A stretch of 64,000 nt of DNA from Comamonas testosteroni (GTDB taxonomy: Bacteria; Pseudomonadota; Gammaproteobacteria; Burkholderiales; Burkholderiaceae_C): positions 3,596,001-3,660,000 of the forward strand of contig CP044131.1 of the NCBI GenBank assembly GCA_008727115.1, in the 5' to 3' direction. The notes under the pieces were generated by a model, which saw only the letters and a list, made by a program, of their open reading frames with translations, had not been told where the DNA came from and searched no databases. Positions 1-9,026 of this stretch are shown one piece after another; the stretch's first letter is position 1, and each line of letters begins with the position of its first letter. A program made the translations under genes and the position numbers.

Positions 1-355
1 TCAGCGCAATCGAGCGAGAGGCGCCCTGCGTGGCCTTGGAAAAAACCAGGTCGCGCAACTCGGTGAACATGGTGGTGGAAAAGCGCAGCAGACCATAGGC
101 CAGCAGCAAGCCCACGGGCACCACCAGTGCGGCGCGGGCATCGCCGGACTTGATATCCAGCGCATCGACCAGATGCTTGAGCAAGATCGGCACACCCACA
201 TTGGCCAGCTTGGCGCAGATCATGAACAGCAGCGCCGCCAGTGCATGCCATTTGTATTGCCAGATATAGGGAAAAAGGCGGCGCAGCGTGGCGCCGTCGG
301 ACTGGTTGGCCGCTACAGCGGCCTCTTCTGGAGTTGCAGATAACCGTGAACGCAT
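1..355 (-). CDS. ABC exporter (Atm1/HMT1-like, permease-ATPase), N-terminal part only
   Basis: Only the first 118 or so residues lie in the window; the gene continues past the left edge. The reading begins MRSRLSATPEEA and, after a soluble stretch of about 30 residues, enters a transmembrane region with a WQYKWHALAALLF segment and an LLKHLVDAL segment, then LRFSTTMFTELRDLVFSKAT. That pattern matches the start of the transmembrane domain of Atm1/HMT1-type ABC half-transporters, which export glutathione- or metal-linked compounds. The Walker motifs are outside the window, so the substrate cannot be judged. It is divergent from the YciA-like gene at 665. Confidence 0.75.
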   Translation of the reverse strand, partial: MRSRLSATPEEAAVAANQSDGATLRRLFPYIWQYKWHALAALLFMICAKLANVGVPILLKHLVDALDIKSGDARAALVVPVGLLLAYGLLRFSTTMFTELRDLVFSKATQGASRSIAL

Positions 356-664
356 GTGGGCAGTTGTCGCCCTCCTTGCAGCCGGGACCACGGAAGAGCG
401 CTTCTATTTCGATGACATGAAGAGGAGTACCCGAGGATTCTGCCTGCCCCGGCATTTTTACGCTGCCTCAGCCCCAGGAGCGCACCTGAGCGAATGTCTG
501 CCGTGAAAAAACTTATAACTCTCAACCCAGCACAAGCGCCCTGCCCCGGCTATCCTTGAGCTGCTTGCCCAAACCGTCATCAATGACATTCTTTCACCTA
601 CATAGTAGAAACCCTAGGTTTAAGAGAAAATAGCTCTACTTTTCTATTTTTATTGTTGATTGCC
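356..664. other. Intergenic region between divergent genes
   Basis: About 310 bases separate the divergently transcribed ABC exporter and YciA-like thioesterase and must hold both promoters. The part before 665 is AT-rich (around 595-660), as expected near a promoter. I could not pick out a convincing -35/-10 pair, a hairpin or a small gene. Confidence 0.4.
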
Positions 665-1135
665 ATGCCACCCCGCTCACCCGACCTTCCCACTGTTGCT
701 CTGCCCGCCGATAAGGAGCTGGTGCTCAAAGTCGTGCCCATGCCTGCCGACGTCAACGCCAACGGGGATATTTTTGGCGGCTGGGTCATGGCGCAGGTGG
801 ATCTGGCCGGCTCGGTGTTGCCTCAGCGCATCAGCCACACCCGCATGGTGACGGTGGCCGTCAATGAATTCATCTTCAAGCAACCCGTGCGCGTGGGCGA
901 CATTCTGTCCTTCTACGCGGGCGTGCAGCATGTGGGCCGTACTTCGGTGGCGGTGGATGTGGAAGTGTTTGCCGAGCGCTTTTCTGATCAGGGCAAGTAT
1001 GTGAAGGTGACGGAAGCGCGCCTGACCTATGTGGCAATCGATGCATCCGGCAAGCCCCAATCCCTGCCTGACACCGAGCAGACTCGTGCCTGGCGCGAAA
1101 AAATTCAGGCCAAGGCTGCCGCCAGCAACAGTTAA
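665..1135 (+). CDS. yciA: Acyl-CoA thioesterase, YciA-type hotdog protein
   Basis: A 156-residue single hotdog domain that would hydrolyse acyl-CoA thioesters in the cytoplasm. The N33-GDIFGGW-40 segment followed by MAQVD (Asp46) is the signature of the YciA/acyl-CoA hydrolase group; the conserved Asp in this loop is part of the active site in that family. The length fits the family (about 130-160 residues). The frame is also open from TTG codons at 653 and 656, but the ATG at 665 is preferred because family members begin shortly before the hotdog core. A rho-independent terminator follows at 1156. Substrate range is not visible in the sequence. Confidence 0.85.
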   Translation: MPPRSPDLPTVALPADKELVLKVVPMPADVNANGDIFGGWVMAQVDLAGSVLPQRISHTRMVTVAVNEFIFKQPVRVGDILSFYAGVQHVGRTSVAVDVEVFAERFSDQGKYVKVTEARLTYVAIDASGKPQSLPDTEQTRAWREKIQAKAAASNS

Positions 1136-1155
1136 GTCACGCTGGATGCAGACAT

Positions 1156-1184
1156 AAAAAAGCGACCCATCAAGGTCGCTTTTC
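1156..1184 (+). terminator. Rho-independent terminator after the YciA-like gene
   Basis: AAAAGCGACC, a six-base loop and GGTCGCTTTT form a perfect stem with A and T tracts on either side. It could serve both this gene and the convergent bactofilin gene that ends at 1206. Confidence 0.8.
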
Positions 1185-1205
1185 TCATGGGCTGTGCTGG
1201 AAAAC

Positions 1206-1808
1206 TCAGGCGACTGCAGCGGCCTCTGTGCTGCTCACCGCAGAGCTGGCTGCACTGCTCTTGCTCCACGAAGAGCCCGATGCTTTGCCCGAGCTGGTTC
1301 CAGCTTCAATCTGACCTGTCAGCTCGCCCCCTTCTTCGATGACCACCTTGCCGTAGCGAATTTTGCCGCTGACCTTGCCAGAGCCGTAGATCACCAGCTT
1401 CTCGCGCACGGTCAGAGTACCGTCAAATTTGCCGTGTATCTCTGCAATATCAATTTCAGCCGTGCCATAAAAAGCACCTTGCTCAGCAATCCGGATCACG
1501 CGGGAGTTCATGGTCGCTTCGACCGTTCCTTCAACCACCAGGGTGTCGCAATCTGTGATCTCCACGCCCTTGAGCTTGATATTGGGGCCAACCGTGAGCT
1601 TGCTGCCGCCGGTGTCTTCAGCGACGGGCGCTACCGGAGCCACAGGTGCTCGCACCGTGCTGGGCGACGCTGCTCCCAGACCAGAGCTGTTCAACGAGCC
1701 TGTGCCCGAAGCCATGCCATTGTTGGGTGTAGAGAGCCCCGTTACAGAGCTGCGTGAAGAAAAACTATCGCTATCGCGCTTGCCGAAAAATGGGTTTTGC
1801 ACAGCCAT
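1206..1808 (-). CDS. Bactofilin-family polymer-forming cytoskeletal protein
   Basis: A 200-residue protein with a low-complexity Ser/Gly/Ala/Pro N-terminus (to about residue 70), a central domain (about 70-165) rich in short Gly/Val/Ile repeats such as KLKGVEITDCDTLVVEG and GSGKVSGKIRYGKVVIEEG, and a Ser/Ala-rich tail. This three-part layout and the repeating beta-strand pattern are typical of bactofilins (DUF583), which polymerise into filaments under the membrane and help localise cell-wall or chromosome factors. It begins MAVQNPFFGKRDSD. It is not in an obvious operon; the next gene on the same strand ends 5' of it at 2042 with a gap of about 230 bases in which I see nothing else. Confidence 0.88.
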   Translation of the reverse strand: MAVQNPFFGKRDSDSFSSRSSVTGLSTPNNGMASGTGSLNSSGLGAASPSTVRAPVAPVAPVAEDTGGSKLTVGPNIKLKGVEITDCDTLVVEGTVEATMNSRVIRIAEQGAFYGTAEIDIAEIHGKFDGTLTVREKLVIYGSGKVSGKIRYGKVVIEEGGELTGQIEAGTSSGKASGSSWSKSSAASSAVSSTEAAAVA

Positions 1809-2041
1809 GGCAGGAATCTCCTTGTCAGAAAGGAGCTATCCTATTCAGCAGAAGTGGCAACATTTAGCGCCATCTCGCAATAAAAGTAAGCAAAGCTTTC
1901 TCAAGTTTCAGTTACTTGCATGCATTGCTTGATCTCACACAATGAAAGATCTAGCAGCACCCGGGCAAGCGTTCACTTGCACATTTATTGACCTCAATTC
2001 CACTCCTGGCAAACGCAAGCAGCTCTCTTTTTTGAATAATC

Positions 2042-2551
2042 TCAAGAAACAATATATGCGGCGGTTCCCGTCGACAGCAATTCACCCTGCTCCGACAGAA
2101 ATTCCATTTGCGTATTCGCCACCCTCGACCCCAACCGCACCACTCTGGCTGTGAGCCTGAATGCATTGCCGATGCCCGGCCTCAAATAATCCACACGCAA
2201 ATCGATGGTGCCCAGCCGGGAAAAGCGCTGCAATCTTTGGACTGGCGTATCGGTCATGTGCTTGGCTGCAATAGCCGCCATCACAGCCAGCCCGCCCATG
2301 GAGTCCAGTCCGGCACTGATGACTCCGCCATGAATGCGTTGATAGGCAGAGTCCCCGATCAGATCAGGCCGCATGGCAAGCTGCCCGTGCACCAGCTCAG
2401 GCGTGATCTGCGCAATCTTCAAGCCGATGGTTTGATTGAAAGCCACGCTTTTTTCAAAGACCTCACGCAGCCCGGCGATGAATTCAGGCTCAAAGTGCAC
2501 CTCCGATGCATTTCCAGCGTTTAGTGATGCCTTGGAATAGGTGGGAGACAT
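2042..2551 (-). CDS. PaaI-family hotdog thioesterase
   Basis: A 169-residue hotdog-fold protein. The segment IHGGVISAGLDSMGGLAVMA matches the HGG...D/E active-site region of PaaI/YbgC-type thioesterases, followed by the strand pattern LRVDYLRPG. It probably hydrolyses acyl- or aryl-CoA esters. It lies next to a fatty-acid degradation cluster on the same strand, but a terminator at 2583 separates it from the enoyl-CoA hydratase gene, so it is probably transcribed alone. The natural substrate is unknown. Confidence 0.82.
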   Translation of the reverse strand: MSPTYSKASLNAGNASEVHFEPEFIAGLREVFEKSVAFNQTIGLKIAQITPELVHGQLAMRPDLIGDSAYQRIHGGVISAGLDSMGGLAVMAAIAAKHMTDTPVQRLQRFSRLGTIDLRVDYLRPGIGNAFRLTARVVRLGSRVANTQMEFLSEQGELLSTGTAAYIVS

Positions 2552-2582
2552 AGGCCTCGCTCAGCGTAAATAAGTCAAAAAA

Positions 2583-2609
2583 AAAATCGCCCGATAACGG
2601 GCGATTTTC
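2583..2609 (-). terminator. Rho-independent terminator at the end of the beta-oxidation cluster
   Basis: AAAATCGCCCG, ATAA loop and CGGGCGATTTT form a perfect stem with A/T tracts on both sides. On the minus strand it lies just after the enoyl-CoA hydratase gene (stop at 2688) and the run of A on the plus strand gives the U tract. Confidence 0.82.
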
Positions 2610-2687
2610 AGTTCAGCAATGCGGTGCTCAGGATGCCATGAGAAGTCAGCACTTCATTCATCGCGGCATCACTTTGCTGCTGCGGCT

Positions 2688-3482
2688 TCAGCACTTGCTG
2701 AAGTCGGGATTACGCTTCTCCATGAACGCCGTCAACGCTTCCTTGGCTGCGGGTTCACCCAGCATGCGGGCAAAAACCGCGCCTTCTTCGACAATGCGCT
2801 CGCTCACCGCCTTGGCCTGACCGCCCTTCATCAGGCGCTTGGTCTCGATCAGCGAAGACAGAGGCTTGCGTGCCAGCTTTTTGGCCTGGGCCTGAGCCAC
2901 TGCATTGCACTCGTTGGGCGGTACAACGCGGTTGACCAAGCCTACTTCCAGCGCAGCTTCTGCCATGAAGGGCTCGCCCAGCAGCAGGGCCTCGGCAGCA
3001 CGGTGGTAGCCCAGCATCTGAGGCAGCAGCAGGCTGGATGCGGCTTCGGGGCAAACGCCCAGGTTGATGAAAGGCAGAGAAAACGCGGCGTTGTCACCGG
3101 CATAGACCAGGTCGCAGTGCAGCAGCAGCGTGGTGCCAATGCCCACCGCCGGGCCGCAGACCGCCGCAATCACAGGCTTGGGAAAGGCCGAGATCTCCTG
3201 CAAAAATCGCCACACAGGTGCCTCAGCCCCCATGCCGCCAGGGGCCTCGATTTGCTTGAGAAAATCCGCAATGTCATTGCCAGCGCTGAAGATGGCGATA
3301 TCGCCCTGAAACACCACGACGCGCACAGCAGCATCTGTTTTGGCCACGACCAATGCATCGGCCATCTGGGCGTACATGGCTTCGGTGAAAGAGTTCTTCT
3401 TCGCTGTGCGGTTGAAGGTGATGGTGCATACACCGTCTTCGGTGTGCACCAGGATGTCCTGAATATCCTGGGTATTGCTCAT
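2688..3482 (-). CDS. Enoyl-CoA hydratase/isomerase family protein
   Basis: A 264-residue crotonase-fold protein beginning MSNTQDIQDILVHTEDG. The segments FSAGNDIADFL (oxyanion-hole loop) and VCGPAVGIGTTLLLHCDLVYA (second oxyanion strand) are the crotonase signatures, and the C-terminal MEKRNPDFSKC ending is common in this family. It would hydrate or isomerise enoyl-CoA intermediates of fatty-acid beta-oxidation. The open frame extends upstream to 3599, but this overlaps the preceding gene by about 60 bases, so the ATG at 3482 is chosen. It is the last gene of a minus-strand cluster and is followed by a terminator. Confidence 0.87.
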   Translation of the reverse strand: MSNTQDIQDILVHTEDGVCTITFNRTAKKNSFTEAMYAQMADALVVAKTDAAVRVVVFQGDIAIFSAGNDIADFLKQIEAPGGMGAEAPVWRFLQEISAFPKPVIAAVCGPAVGIGTTLLLHCDLVYAGDNAAFSLPFINLGVCPEAASSLLLPQMLGYHRAAEALLLGEPFMAEAALEVGLVNRVVPPNECNAVAQAQAKKLARKPLSSLIETKRLMKGGQAKAVSERIVEEGAVFARMLGEPAAKEALTAFMEKRNPDFSKC

Positions 3483-3538
3483 GGTCTTGCCTTGTGAATG
3501 GTGAACAGATCGCTGACTCGCTTGCTGAATGCAGCGCT

Positions 3539-4372
3539 CTATTCTTTGTAGTAAACAATCTGGTGGCTGGTCGCCAGCATCCGCCCGGACGGGCTCCACA
3601 GCTGGGCTGTCTGGTCGAAAAATCCGTTGCGAAACTCCTGCCCGCGCGCCTGCGCCAGCAGCAGACCATCGCCTGCTTCGGCCAGCTCATCGCGCCCTGC
3701 ATGGAAATAAACCGTGATGGACACTGTGCCCGCAGGCACACGCTTGGCTCGACGCAGCCATGCCCGCGGGAAAAACACATCAGAGACAGCTGCCAGCGAT
3801 GCGAAATCCAGCGGACGCGGCGGATTGTCTCTCACCCACAGGCGGGTCAGAGAGTCGCGCTCAGCACCATCTTCCGTCATGGGCAAAATTCCATCTACAA
3901 AGCGCATTTCATAGCGCGCCAGCCACTCCGAAGCCTTGAACAGCGGCGGCACTCGTGGCACCTCCGCAGCGGGCTTGACTTCGGGCATGGGCATATCGCT
4001 AGTGCTCCAGGTCTGACGACGCAGCGCCGTCACCGCTGTGGCCGTGGTCACGACCTGTGGATTCCCTTCTGCATCTGGCTGCATCAACGTCAGCAGCCAG
4101 TGTTGGGTCGAGCGGTTGGTGCGCACCGGCCTGGCTTCAATCAGAAATGTCCCCTGCCCCACGGCCGCCGCATAGTTGACGGTGAGAGACAGCGGGTCGC
4201 CAAGGCACTGTGGGTGCTGCTGAATGGCCTGCACCAAGCTGGCCGCCGTGATGCCGCCATAAGGGCCGACCATATTCCAGTACTCGGGCGAGGTCTCACC
4301 CTGATACTGGTGGGGCACTCCCGTAGCGGTCAGTGCAACGGCATGATCAAAGGGATGGGGGTCTGTGCTCAT
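3539..4372 (-). CDS. TesB-like acyl-CoA thioesterase (double hotdog)
   Basis: A 277-residue protein with the features of the TesB/acyl-CoA thioesterase superfamily: an N-terminal hotdog with GPYGGITAASLVQAIQQHPQ and a C-terminal hotdog ending QIVYYKE. The segment FFDQTAQLWSPSGRMLATSHQ matches the conserved C-terminal D-Q-S/T region in which the catalytic residues of TesB lie. It probably releases free acids from acyl-CoA. Placement between an alpha/beta hydrolase and an enoyl-CoA hydratase on the same strand suggests a role in fatty-acid turnover. Confidence 0.8.
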   Translation of the reverse strand: MSTDPHPFDHAVALTATGVPHQYQGETSPEYWNMVGPYGGITAASLVQAIQQHPQCLGDPLSLTVNYAAAVGQGTFLIEARPVRTNRSTQHWLLTLMQPDAEGNPQVVTTATAVTALRRQTWSTSDMPMPEVKPAAEVPRVPPLFKASEWLARYEMRFVDGILPMTEDGAERDSLTRLWVRDNPPRPLDFASLAAVSDVFFPRAWLRRAKRVPAGTVSITVYFHAGRDELAEAGDGLLLAQARGQEFRNGFFDQTAQLWSPSGRMLATSHQIVYYKE

Positions 4373-4409
4373 GATTCTCAGTGTTGCCCAAGGTCAGGAA
4401 TGAAAGCCG

Positions 4410-5348
4410 TCAAACAGGTGACTCATGCGGCCCGAACAAGGGTTTGCCTGGCCCACGATCACCATCACGCCAGCTTTGCAGCAAAGGCAACAGGGGCCGC
4501 CACAGTAGCTCACGCATCTCTTCCTTGAAATACCCCAGATGGCCTATGCGCCCGGATGGCACACAGCTCGGGTCTACGCGCTCCAGCGTGCTGGGCGCAC
4601 TTTTGTACCAGTCCACCAGCGACTGCACACTGGCCAGCGACATCATTTCGTCGTCTTCAAAATAAAGCGCATGCAAGGGATAGCGCGCAGCCGCATAGGC
4701 CTCGGCAGCCCACTGTCCCTCCACTCCCATGGCGTACAGAGGATTCAGGCACCAGCGACGCCATTGCCAGATCACGCCTGCCGGCAGATCACCCACGATG
4801 CCCAGCTTGCGCCCCGGAAACGCACCATACAAAGCGGTGACCAGCGGAGCAACACCCCACCAGAACAGCCTGATCCGGCGCCTGGTGGGCGCAGCGTTGT
4901 CACGCCAGTAGCCGCTGCCGCTTCCCACGGAAAGCAAGCCGTTGATGGGCAGAGGGATGGAAGCCAGGCCCGGCAGTTGCGAGCCCACGCTATGACCGAT
5001 CCAGATCAGCGGCTGCTGTGGAAACTGCTGCTTGAGCTGCGCCGCCACCAGTTCGCAATCCTTGGCCCAGTCCAGCAAGTCGGCCTTGGCGTCGCGCAGC
5101 GGCCCCTGCAGCGACAGGCCATGACCACGGTAGTCGAAGGTGGTGACACCATAGCCCTGCTCGGCCAGCCATCGGGCAAAGGCCTGGTAATAGCTTTGCT
5201 GCACCCCCATCGCTCCGGCCACCACCACCTGCGCCAGCGGCGCTGCAGCGATGGGCTGGCACTGACGCAGTACCAGATGGCCTGAGCCCACGGCAATGGG
5301 CAAAGCCATCTCCGTCCACTGCACTCTCGCTTGGGTATCCGTCTGCAT
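4410..5348 (-). CDS. Alpha/beta-fold hydrolase
   Basis: A 312-residue protein beginning MQTDTQARVQWTEMALP. It carries the alpha/beta hydrolase landmarks YGVTTFDYRGHGLSLQGP (strand and loop before the nucleophile), a WIGHSVGSQLPG nucleophile elbow (G-H-S-V-G) and a late GHLGYFKEE histidine. The reaction is probably ester or thioester hydrolysis. The start at 5348 lies 11 bases after the thiolase stop, which indicates translational coupling; the open frame continues upstream into the thiolase gene and that extension is rejected. Specific substrate unknown. Confidence 0.82.
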   Translation of the reverse strand: MQTDTQARVQWTEMALPIAVGSGHLVLRQCQPIAAAPLAQVVVAGAMGVQQSYYQAFARWLAEQGYGVTTFDYRGHGLSLQGPLRDAKADLLDWAKDCELVAAQLKQQFPQQPLIWIGHSVGSQLPGLASIPLPINGLLSVGSGSGYWRDNAAPTRRRIRLFWWGVAPLVTALYGAFPGRKLGIVGDLPAGVIWQWRRWCLNPLYAMGVEGQWAAEAYAAARYPLHALYFEDDEMMSLASVQSLVDWYKSAPSTLERVDPSCVPSGRIGHLGYFKEEMRELLWRPLLPLLQSWRDGDRGPGKPLFGPHESPV

Positions 5349-5359
5349 GGCCGCTTGGT

Positions 5360-6556
5360 TCAGACGCGCTCGAAGATGCCTGCCGCGCCCTGCCCCATGC
5401 CCACGCACATGGTGACCATGCCGTATTTGAGTTGCTTGCGTTGCAGCGCATGCACCACGGTGGCAGCGCGGATGGCACCGGTCGCCCCCAGCGGGTGGCC
5501 CAGCGCAATCGCGCCGCCCATGGGGTTGACCTTGGCTATATCCAGACCCAGGGTGTTGATGACGGCCAGGGACTGGGCCGCAAAGGCCTCGTTGAGCTCG
5601 TACCAGTCAATATCGTCCTGTTTGAGACCTGCATAGCGCAGCGCGGCGGGAATGGCCTCGATAGGGCCAATGCCCATGATGGCGGGCGGCACGCCCTTGC
5701 TGGCATAGCTGACGAAACGCGCCAGCGGCGTCAGGCCGAAGCGCTTGACGGCATCGCCGCTGGCAAGGATCAGCGCGCCCGCACCATCGCTGGTCTGCGA
5801 GCTATTGCCCGCAGTGACCGTGCCGCGCGCAGCAAACACCGTACGCAGCTTGGCCAGGCCTTCCAGGCTGGTATCGGGGCGCGGACCTTCGTCCAGGCTC
5901 ACCGTGCGCGTGCTGGCCACGGTTTCGCCGGTAGCGATGTTCAGCGTGCGGTCGGTGACTTCGATCGGCGTGATCTCGGCCACGAACTCGCCTGCTTGCT
6001 GCGCGGCAATCGCACGGCGATGCGATTCGAGTGCAAACGCATCCTGCGCCTCGCGCGAGACTTTCCACTGCTGTGCCACCTTCTCCGCCGTCAGGCCCAT
6101 GCCGTAGGCAATGCCCACATCGCCATCACGTTCAAAGATGCTGGGCGAGAGGCTGGGCGCATTGCCCATCATGGGCACCATGCTCATGCTCTCCACACCG
6201 GCAGCAACCATCACATCGGCTTCACCGACGCGGATGCGATCCGCCGCCATGGCAACGGCCGACAGACCGGAGGCGCAGAAACGGTTGACGGTGATGCCGC
6301 CGATGCTGGTGGGCAGTCCTGCCAACACGGCACCGATACGCGCCACATTCAGGCCCTGCTGGGCTTCGGGAATCGCGCAACCGCAGACGATGTCCTCGAT
6401 CGCCTTGGGGTCCAGGCCGGGCACCTGGGCCAGCGCAGCTTTCAGCGTGGTGGCCAGCAGATCGTCGGGACGGTAGTTGCGGAAAAATCCCTTGTGCGAG
6501 CGACCGATGGGCGTGCGCGTGGCCGCAACGATATAGGCGTCTTGTACTTGCTTCAT
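5360..6556 (-). CDS. Acetyl-CoA C-acyltransferase (thiolase)
   Basis: A 398-residue thiolase that cleaves 3-ketoacyl-CoA to acetyl-CoA and a shortened acyl-CoA, the last step of beta-oxidation. The nucleophile cysteine is in NRFCASGLSAVAM (about residue 92), the conserved His in GGAIALGHPLGATGA, and the second catalytic Cys in MVTMCVGMGQGAAGIFERV at the C-terminus. Length and ending are normal. It lies 22 bases downstream of the hydratase/dehydrogenase fusion gene, matching the usual pairing of the two beta-oxidation subunits. Confidence 0.94.
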   Translation of the reverse strand: MKQVQDAYIVAATRTPIGRSHKGFFRNYRPDDLLATTLKAALAQVPGLDPKAIEDIVCGCAIPEAQQGLNVARIGAVLAGLPTSIGGITVNRFCASGLSAVAMAADRIRVGEADVMVAAGVESMSMVPMMGNAPSLSPSIFERDGDVGIAYGMGLTAEKVAQQWKVSREAQDAFALESHRRAIAAQQAGEFVAEITPIEVTDRTLNIATGETVASTRTVSLDEGPRPDTSLEGLAKLRTVFAARGTVTAGNSSQTSDGAGALILASGDAVKRFGLTPLARFVSYASKGVPPAIMGIGPIEAIPAALRYAGLKQDDIDWYELNEAFAAQSLAVINTLGLDIAKVNPMGGAIALGHPLGATGAIRAATVVHALQRKQLKYGMVTMCVGMGQGAAGIFERV

Positions 6557-6578
6557 TTTTGTTTCTCCTCGCTTCGCC

Positions 6579-8981
6579 TTAGTTGCGAACCGGCTTGCCG
6601 GTGTTCAACATGCCCAGGATTCGTTCATGGGTCTTGGGGTGAGCAATCAGATGGCAAAAAGCCTTGCGCTCCAGGCTCATCAGATAAGCCTCATCCACCA
6701 GCGTGCCGGCATCGACATCGCCGCCGCAGACCACATTGGCGATCAGGCCCGCGATGTGCTGGTCGAACTCGCTGATGAAGCCGCCGTCGCGCATATTGAC
6801 CAGCGAGCCCTTGATCGTGGCCTGGCCGCTGCGCCCCGCCACGGGGAAGCTGCGCTTGTGCGGTGCACGCCAGCCGCCGGCCGCCATGGCCTTGGCCTCA
6901 TTGATGGCGACAAACAGCACCTCGTCCTTGTGCGCCACGACGATGTCGCTGTCCAGCAAATAGCCGAGCTTGCGCGACTCCAGCGCGCTGGCCCCCACCT
7001 TGGCCATGGCCGCTGCCGTGAAGCCTTCGGTCAGGAAAGGCAGCAAATCCTTGCCCGTGCTGGTGGCGGCATTTTCTGCCGCACGGCGCGCGATATAGGT
7101 CAGGCCACCGGCACCGGGCACGAGGCCCACGCCCACTTCCACCAAGCCGATATAGCTCTCCATATGCGCCACGCGACGGGCGGAATACACCGCCATTTCG
7201 CAGCCGCCGCCCAGCGCCAGCCCGTGAATGGCAGACACCACCGGCACCTGTGCATAACGCAGGCGCAGCATCAGGTTCTGCAGCTCCTGCTCGATGCTTT
7301 CGATGGCGTCAGCGCCGCCAATCACAAAGGCGGGCATGGTGGCTTCCAGATCCGCGCCCACGCTGAAAGGAGAATCACCCGACCAGATGACCATGGCATC
7401 AAAGTCGCTCTCGGCGGTGTCCACAGCCTCCATCAGACCTTCCATGACTTCGGGGCTGATGGCGTGCATCTTGTTCTTGATGCTGGCGATCAAGATCTTG
7501 CCGTCCAGCGTCCAGGTGCGCAGCGCCTTGGTTTCGGCAATCGTCGTACCAGCCGTTTGCCAGTCAGGCAGATTGGTTTCGCCCAGCAGCTTTTCGGGGA
7601 ACAGTTGGCGCTCATACACAGGCAGCACACGGCGCGGCACAAATTTGCTTTGCGATGCGCTCCATGAACCATTGGCGGTGTGCACACCACCGGCTTCGGC
7701 GACAGGGCCCTCAAACACCCATTGGGGCAGCGGCGCCTTGCAAAGTGCTTTGCCTGCGTCAATGTCTTCTTGCACCATCTTGGCCACTTCCAGCCAGCCA
7801 GCGTCCTGCCATAGCTCGAACGGGCCTTGTTGCATGCCATAGCCCCAGCGCATGGCCTGATCCAGATCGCGAGCGCAATCGGCAATATGTTCGAGGTGTA
7901 CGGCGGCGTAGTGGAAGCTGTCGCGCAGAATGGCCCAGAGGAACTGGCCCTCCTTGCCCTCGGCATTGCGCAGCAGTTTCAGGCGCTCGGCCGCAGGCTT
8001 TTTGAGCATGCGACCATAGACCGCGTCGGCCTTGCCGCCGGCGGGGATGTAGTCCTCGCTGTCCAGCTCGAACTGCATGGTTTCACGGCCCACGCGCTTG
8101 TAAAAGCCCTGCTTGGTCTTCTGGCCCAGAAAACCCAGATCCAGCAGCTTTTGCAGCACCTTGGGCGTGCCGAAGTTGCCGTAGAACGGATCGCTCTGCT
8201 CGTTCAGGTTCTCCTGCATGGTCTTGATGACGTGGGCCATGGTGTCCAGGCCCACCACATCCGCCGTGCGGAAGGTGCCGCTCGATGCACGGCCCAGCTT
8301 CTTGCCCGTCAGGTCATCGACCACATCGAAGGACAGACCAAAGTTCTCGGCCTGCTTCATGGTGGACAGCATGCCGGCAATGCCGATGCGGTTGGCGATG
8401 AAGTTGGGCGTGTCATGCGCGCGCACCACGCCCTTGCCCAGCGTGGTCGTCACAAAGGCTTCGAGCTGGTCCAGCACTTCGGGCTTGGTGGTGGGCGTGT
8501 TGATCAGCTCCACCAGCTGCATATAGCGCGGCGGGTTGAAGAAGTGGATGCCACAAAAACGTGGCTTGATGGCATCAGGCAGCGCTTCGGACAGCTTGGT
8601 GATGGACAGGCCCGAGGTATTGGACGCCAGCAGCGCGTGCTTGGCGACGAAGGGCGCGATCTTGTGATACAGGTCCAGCTTCCAGTCCATGCGCTCGGCA
8701 ATGGCCTCAATGACCAGATCGCAGCCCTTGAGCAGCTTCATATGCTCTTCGTAGTTGGCCGGCTGGATCAGCTCCACATCGTCGGCCACGCCGATGGGCG
8801 AAGGCTTGAGCTTTTTGAGATTGGCAATCGCCTTCTCGGCAATCGCGCTCTTGCTGCCCTCTTTGGCAGGTAGATCAAACAAGATGACCGGCACCTTGAC
8901 GTTGACCAGATGGGCGGCGATCTGCGCACCCATCACGCCCGCGCCCAGCACGGCGACTTTTTTCACATTGAATCGGGACAT
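6579..8981 (-). CDS. 3-hydroxyacyl-CoA dehydrogenase / enoyl-CoA hydratase fusion (FadN-type order)
   Basis: An 800-residue bifunctional beta-oxidation enzyme. The N-terminus has the NAD-binding Rossmann motif VAVLGAGVMGAQIAAHL and the dehydrogenase segments IEAIAERMDWK and GIHFFNPPRYMQLVELI. The C-terminal third carries the crotonase module with FSVGADLEATMPA, GLALGGGCEMAVY and EVGVGLVPGAGG, in which the two catalytic glutamates are present. The dehydrogenase comes first and the hydratase second, the reverse of E. coli FadB/FadJ and like Bacillus FadN. A GTG at 8993 is possible, but the ATG at 8981 gives MSRFNVKK, the usual start. It is coupled to the thiolase downstream. Confidence 0.93.
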   Translation of the reverse strand: MSRFNVKKVAVLGAGVMGAQIAAHLVNVKVPVILFDLPAKEGSKSAIAEKAIANLKKLKPSPIGVADDVELIQPANYEEHMKLLKGCDLVIEAIAERMDWKLDLYHKIAPFVAKHALLASNTSGLSITKLSEALPDAIKPRFCGIHFFNPPRYMQLVELINTPTTKPEVLDQLEAFVTTTLGKGVVRAHDTPNFIANRIGIAGMLSTMKQAENFGLSFDVVDDLTGKKLGRASSGTFRTADVVGLDTMAHVIKTMQENLNEQSDPFYGNFGTPKVLQKLLDLGFLGQKTKQGFYKRVGRETMQFELDSEDYIPAGGKADAVYGRMLKKPAAERLKLLRNAEGKEGQFLWAILRDSFHYAAVHLEHIADCARDLDQAMRWGYGMQQGPFELWQDAGWLEVAKMVQEDIDAGKALCKAPLPQWVFEGPVAEAGGVHTANGSWSASQSKFVPRRVLPVYERQLFPEKLLGETNLPDWQTAGTTIAETKALRTWTLDGKILIASIKNKMHAISPEVMEGLMEAVDTAESDFDAMVIWSGDSPFSVGADLEATMPAFVIGGADAIESIEQELQNLMLRLRYAQVPVVSAIHGLALGGGCEMAVYSARRVAHMESYIGLVEVGVGLVPGAGGLTYIARRAAENAATSTGKDLLPFLTEGFTAAAMAKVGASALESRKLGYLLDSDIVVAHKDEVLFVAINEAKAMAAGGWRAPHKRSFPVAGRSGQATIKGSLVNMRDGGFISEFDQHIAGLIANVVCGGDVDAGTLVDEAYLMSLERKAFCHLIAHPKTHERILGMLNTGKPVRN

Positions 8982-9026
8982 GTTTGCATTCACTTCAGGT
9001 TTTCATAATGCGCACAGCGCATGAAA

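Noticed and set aside
5432-6775. A 447-codon open frame antisense to the thiolase
   Set aside because: Same reason: a composition shadow of a well-supported gene, with no recognisable motif.
7827-8873. A long open frame antisense to the FadN-like gene
   Set aside because: The dehydrogenase motifs on the minus strand are unambiguous; the plus frame has no domain and no ribosome site.
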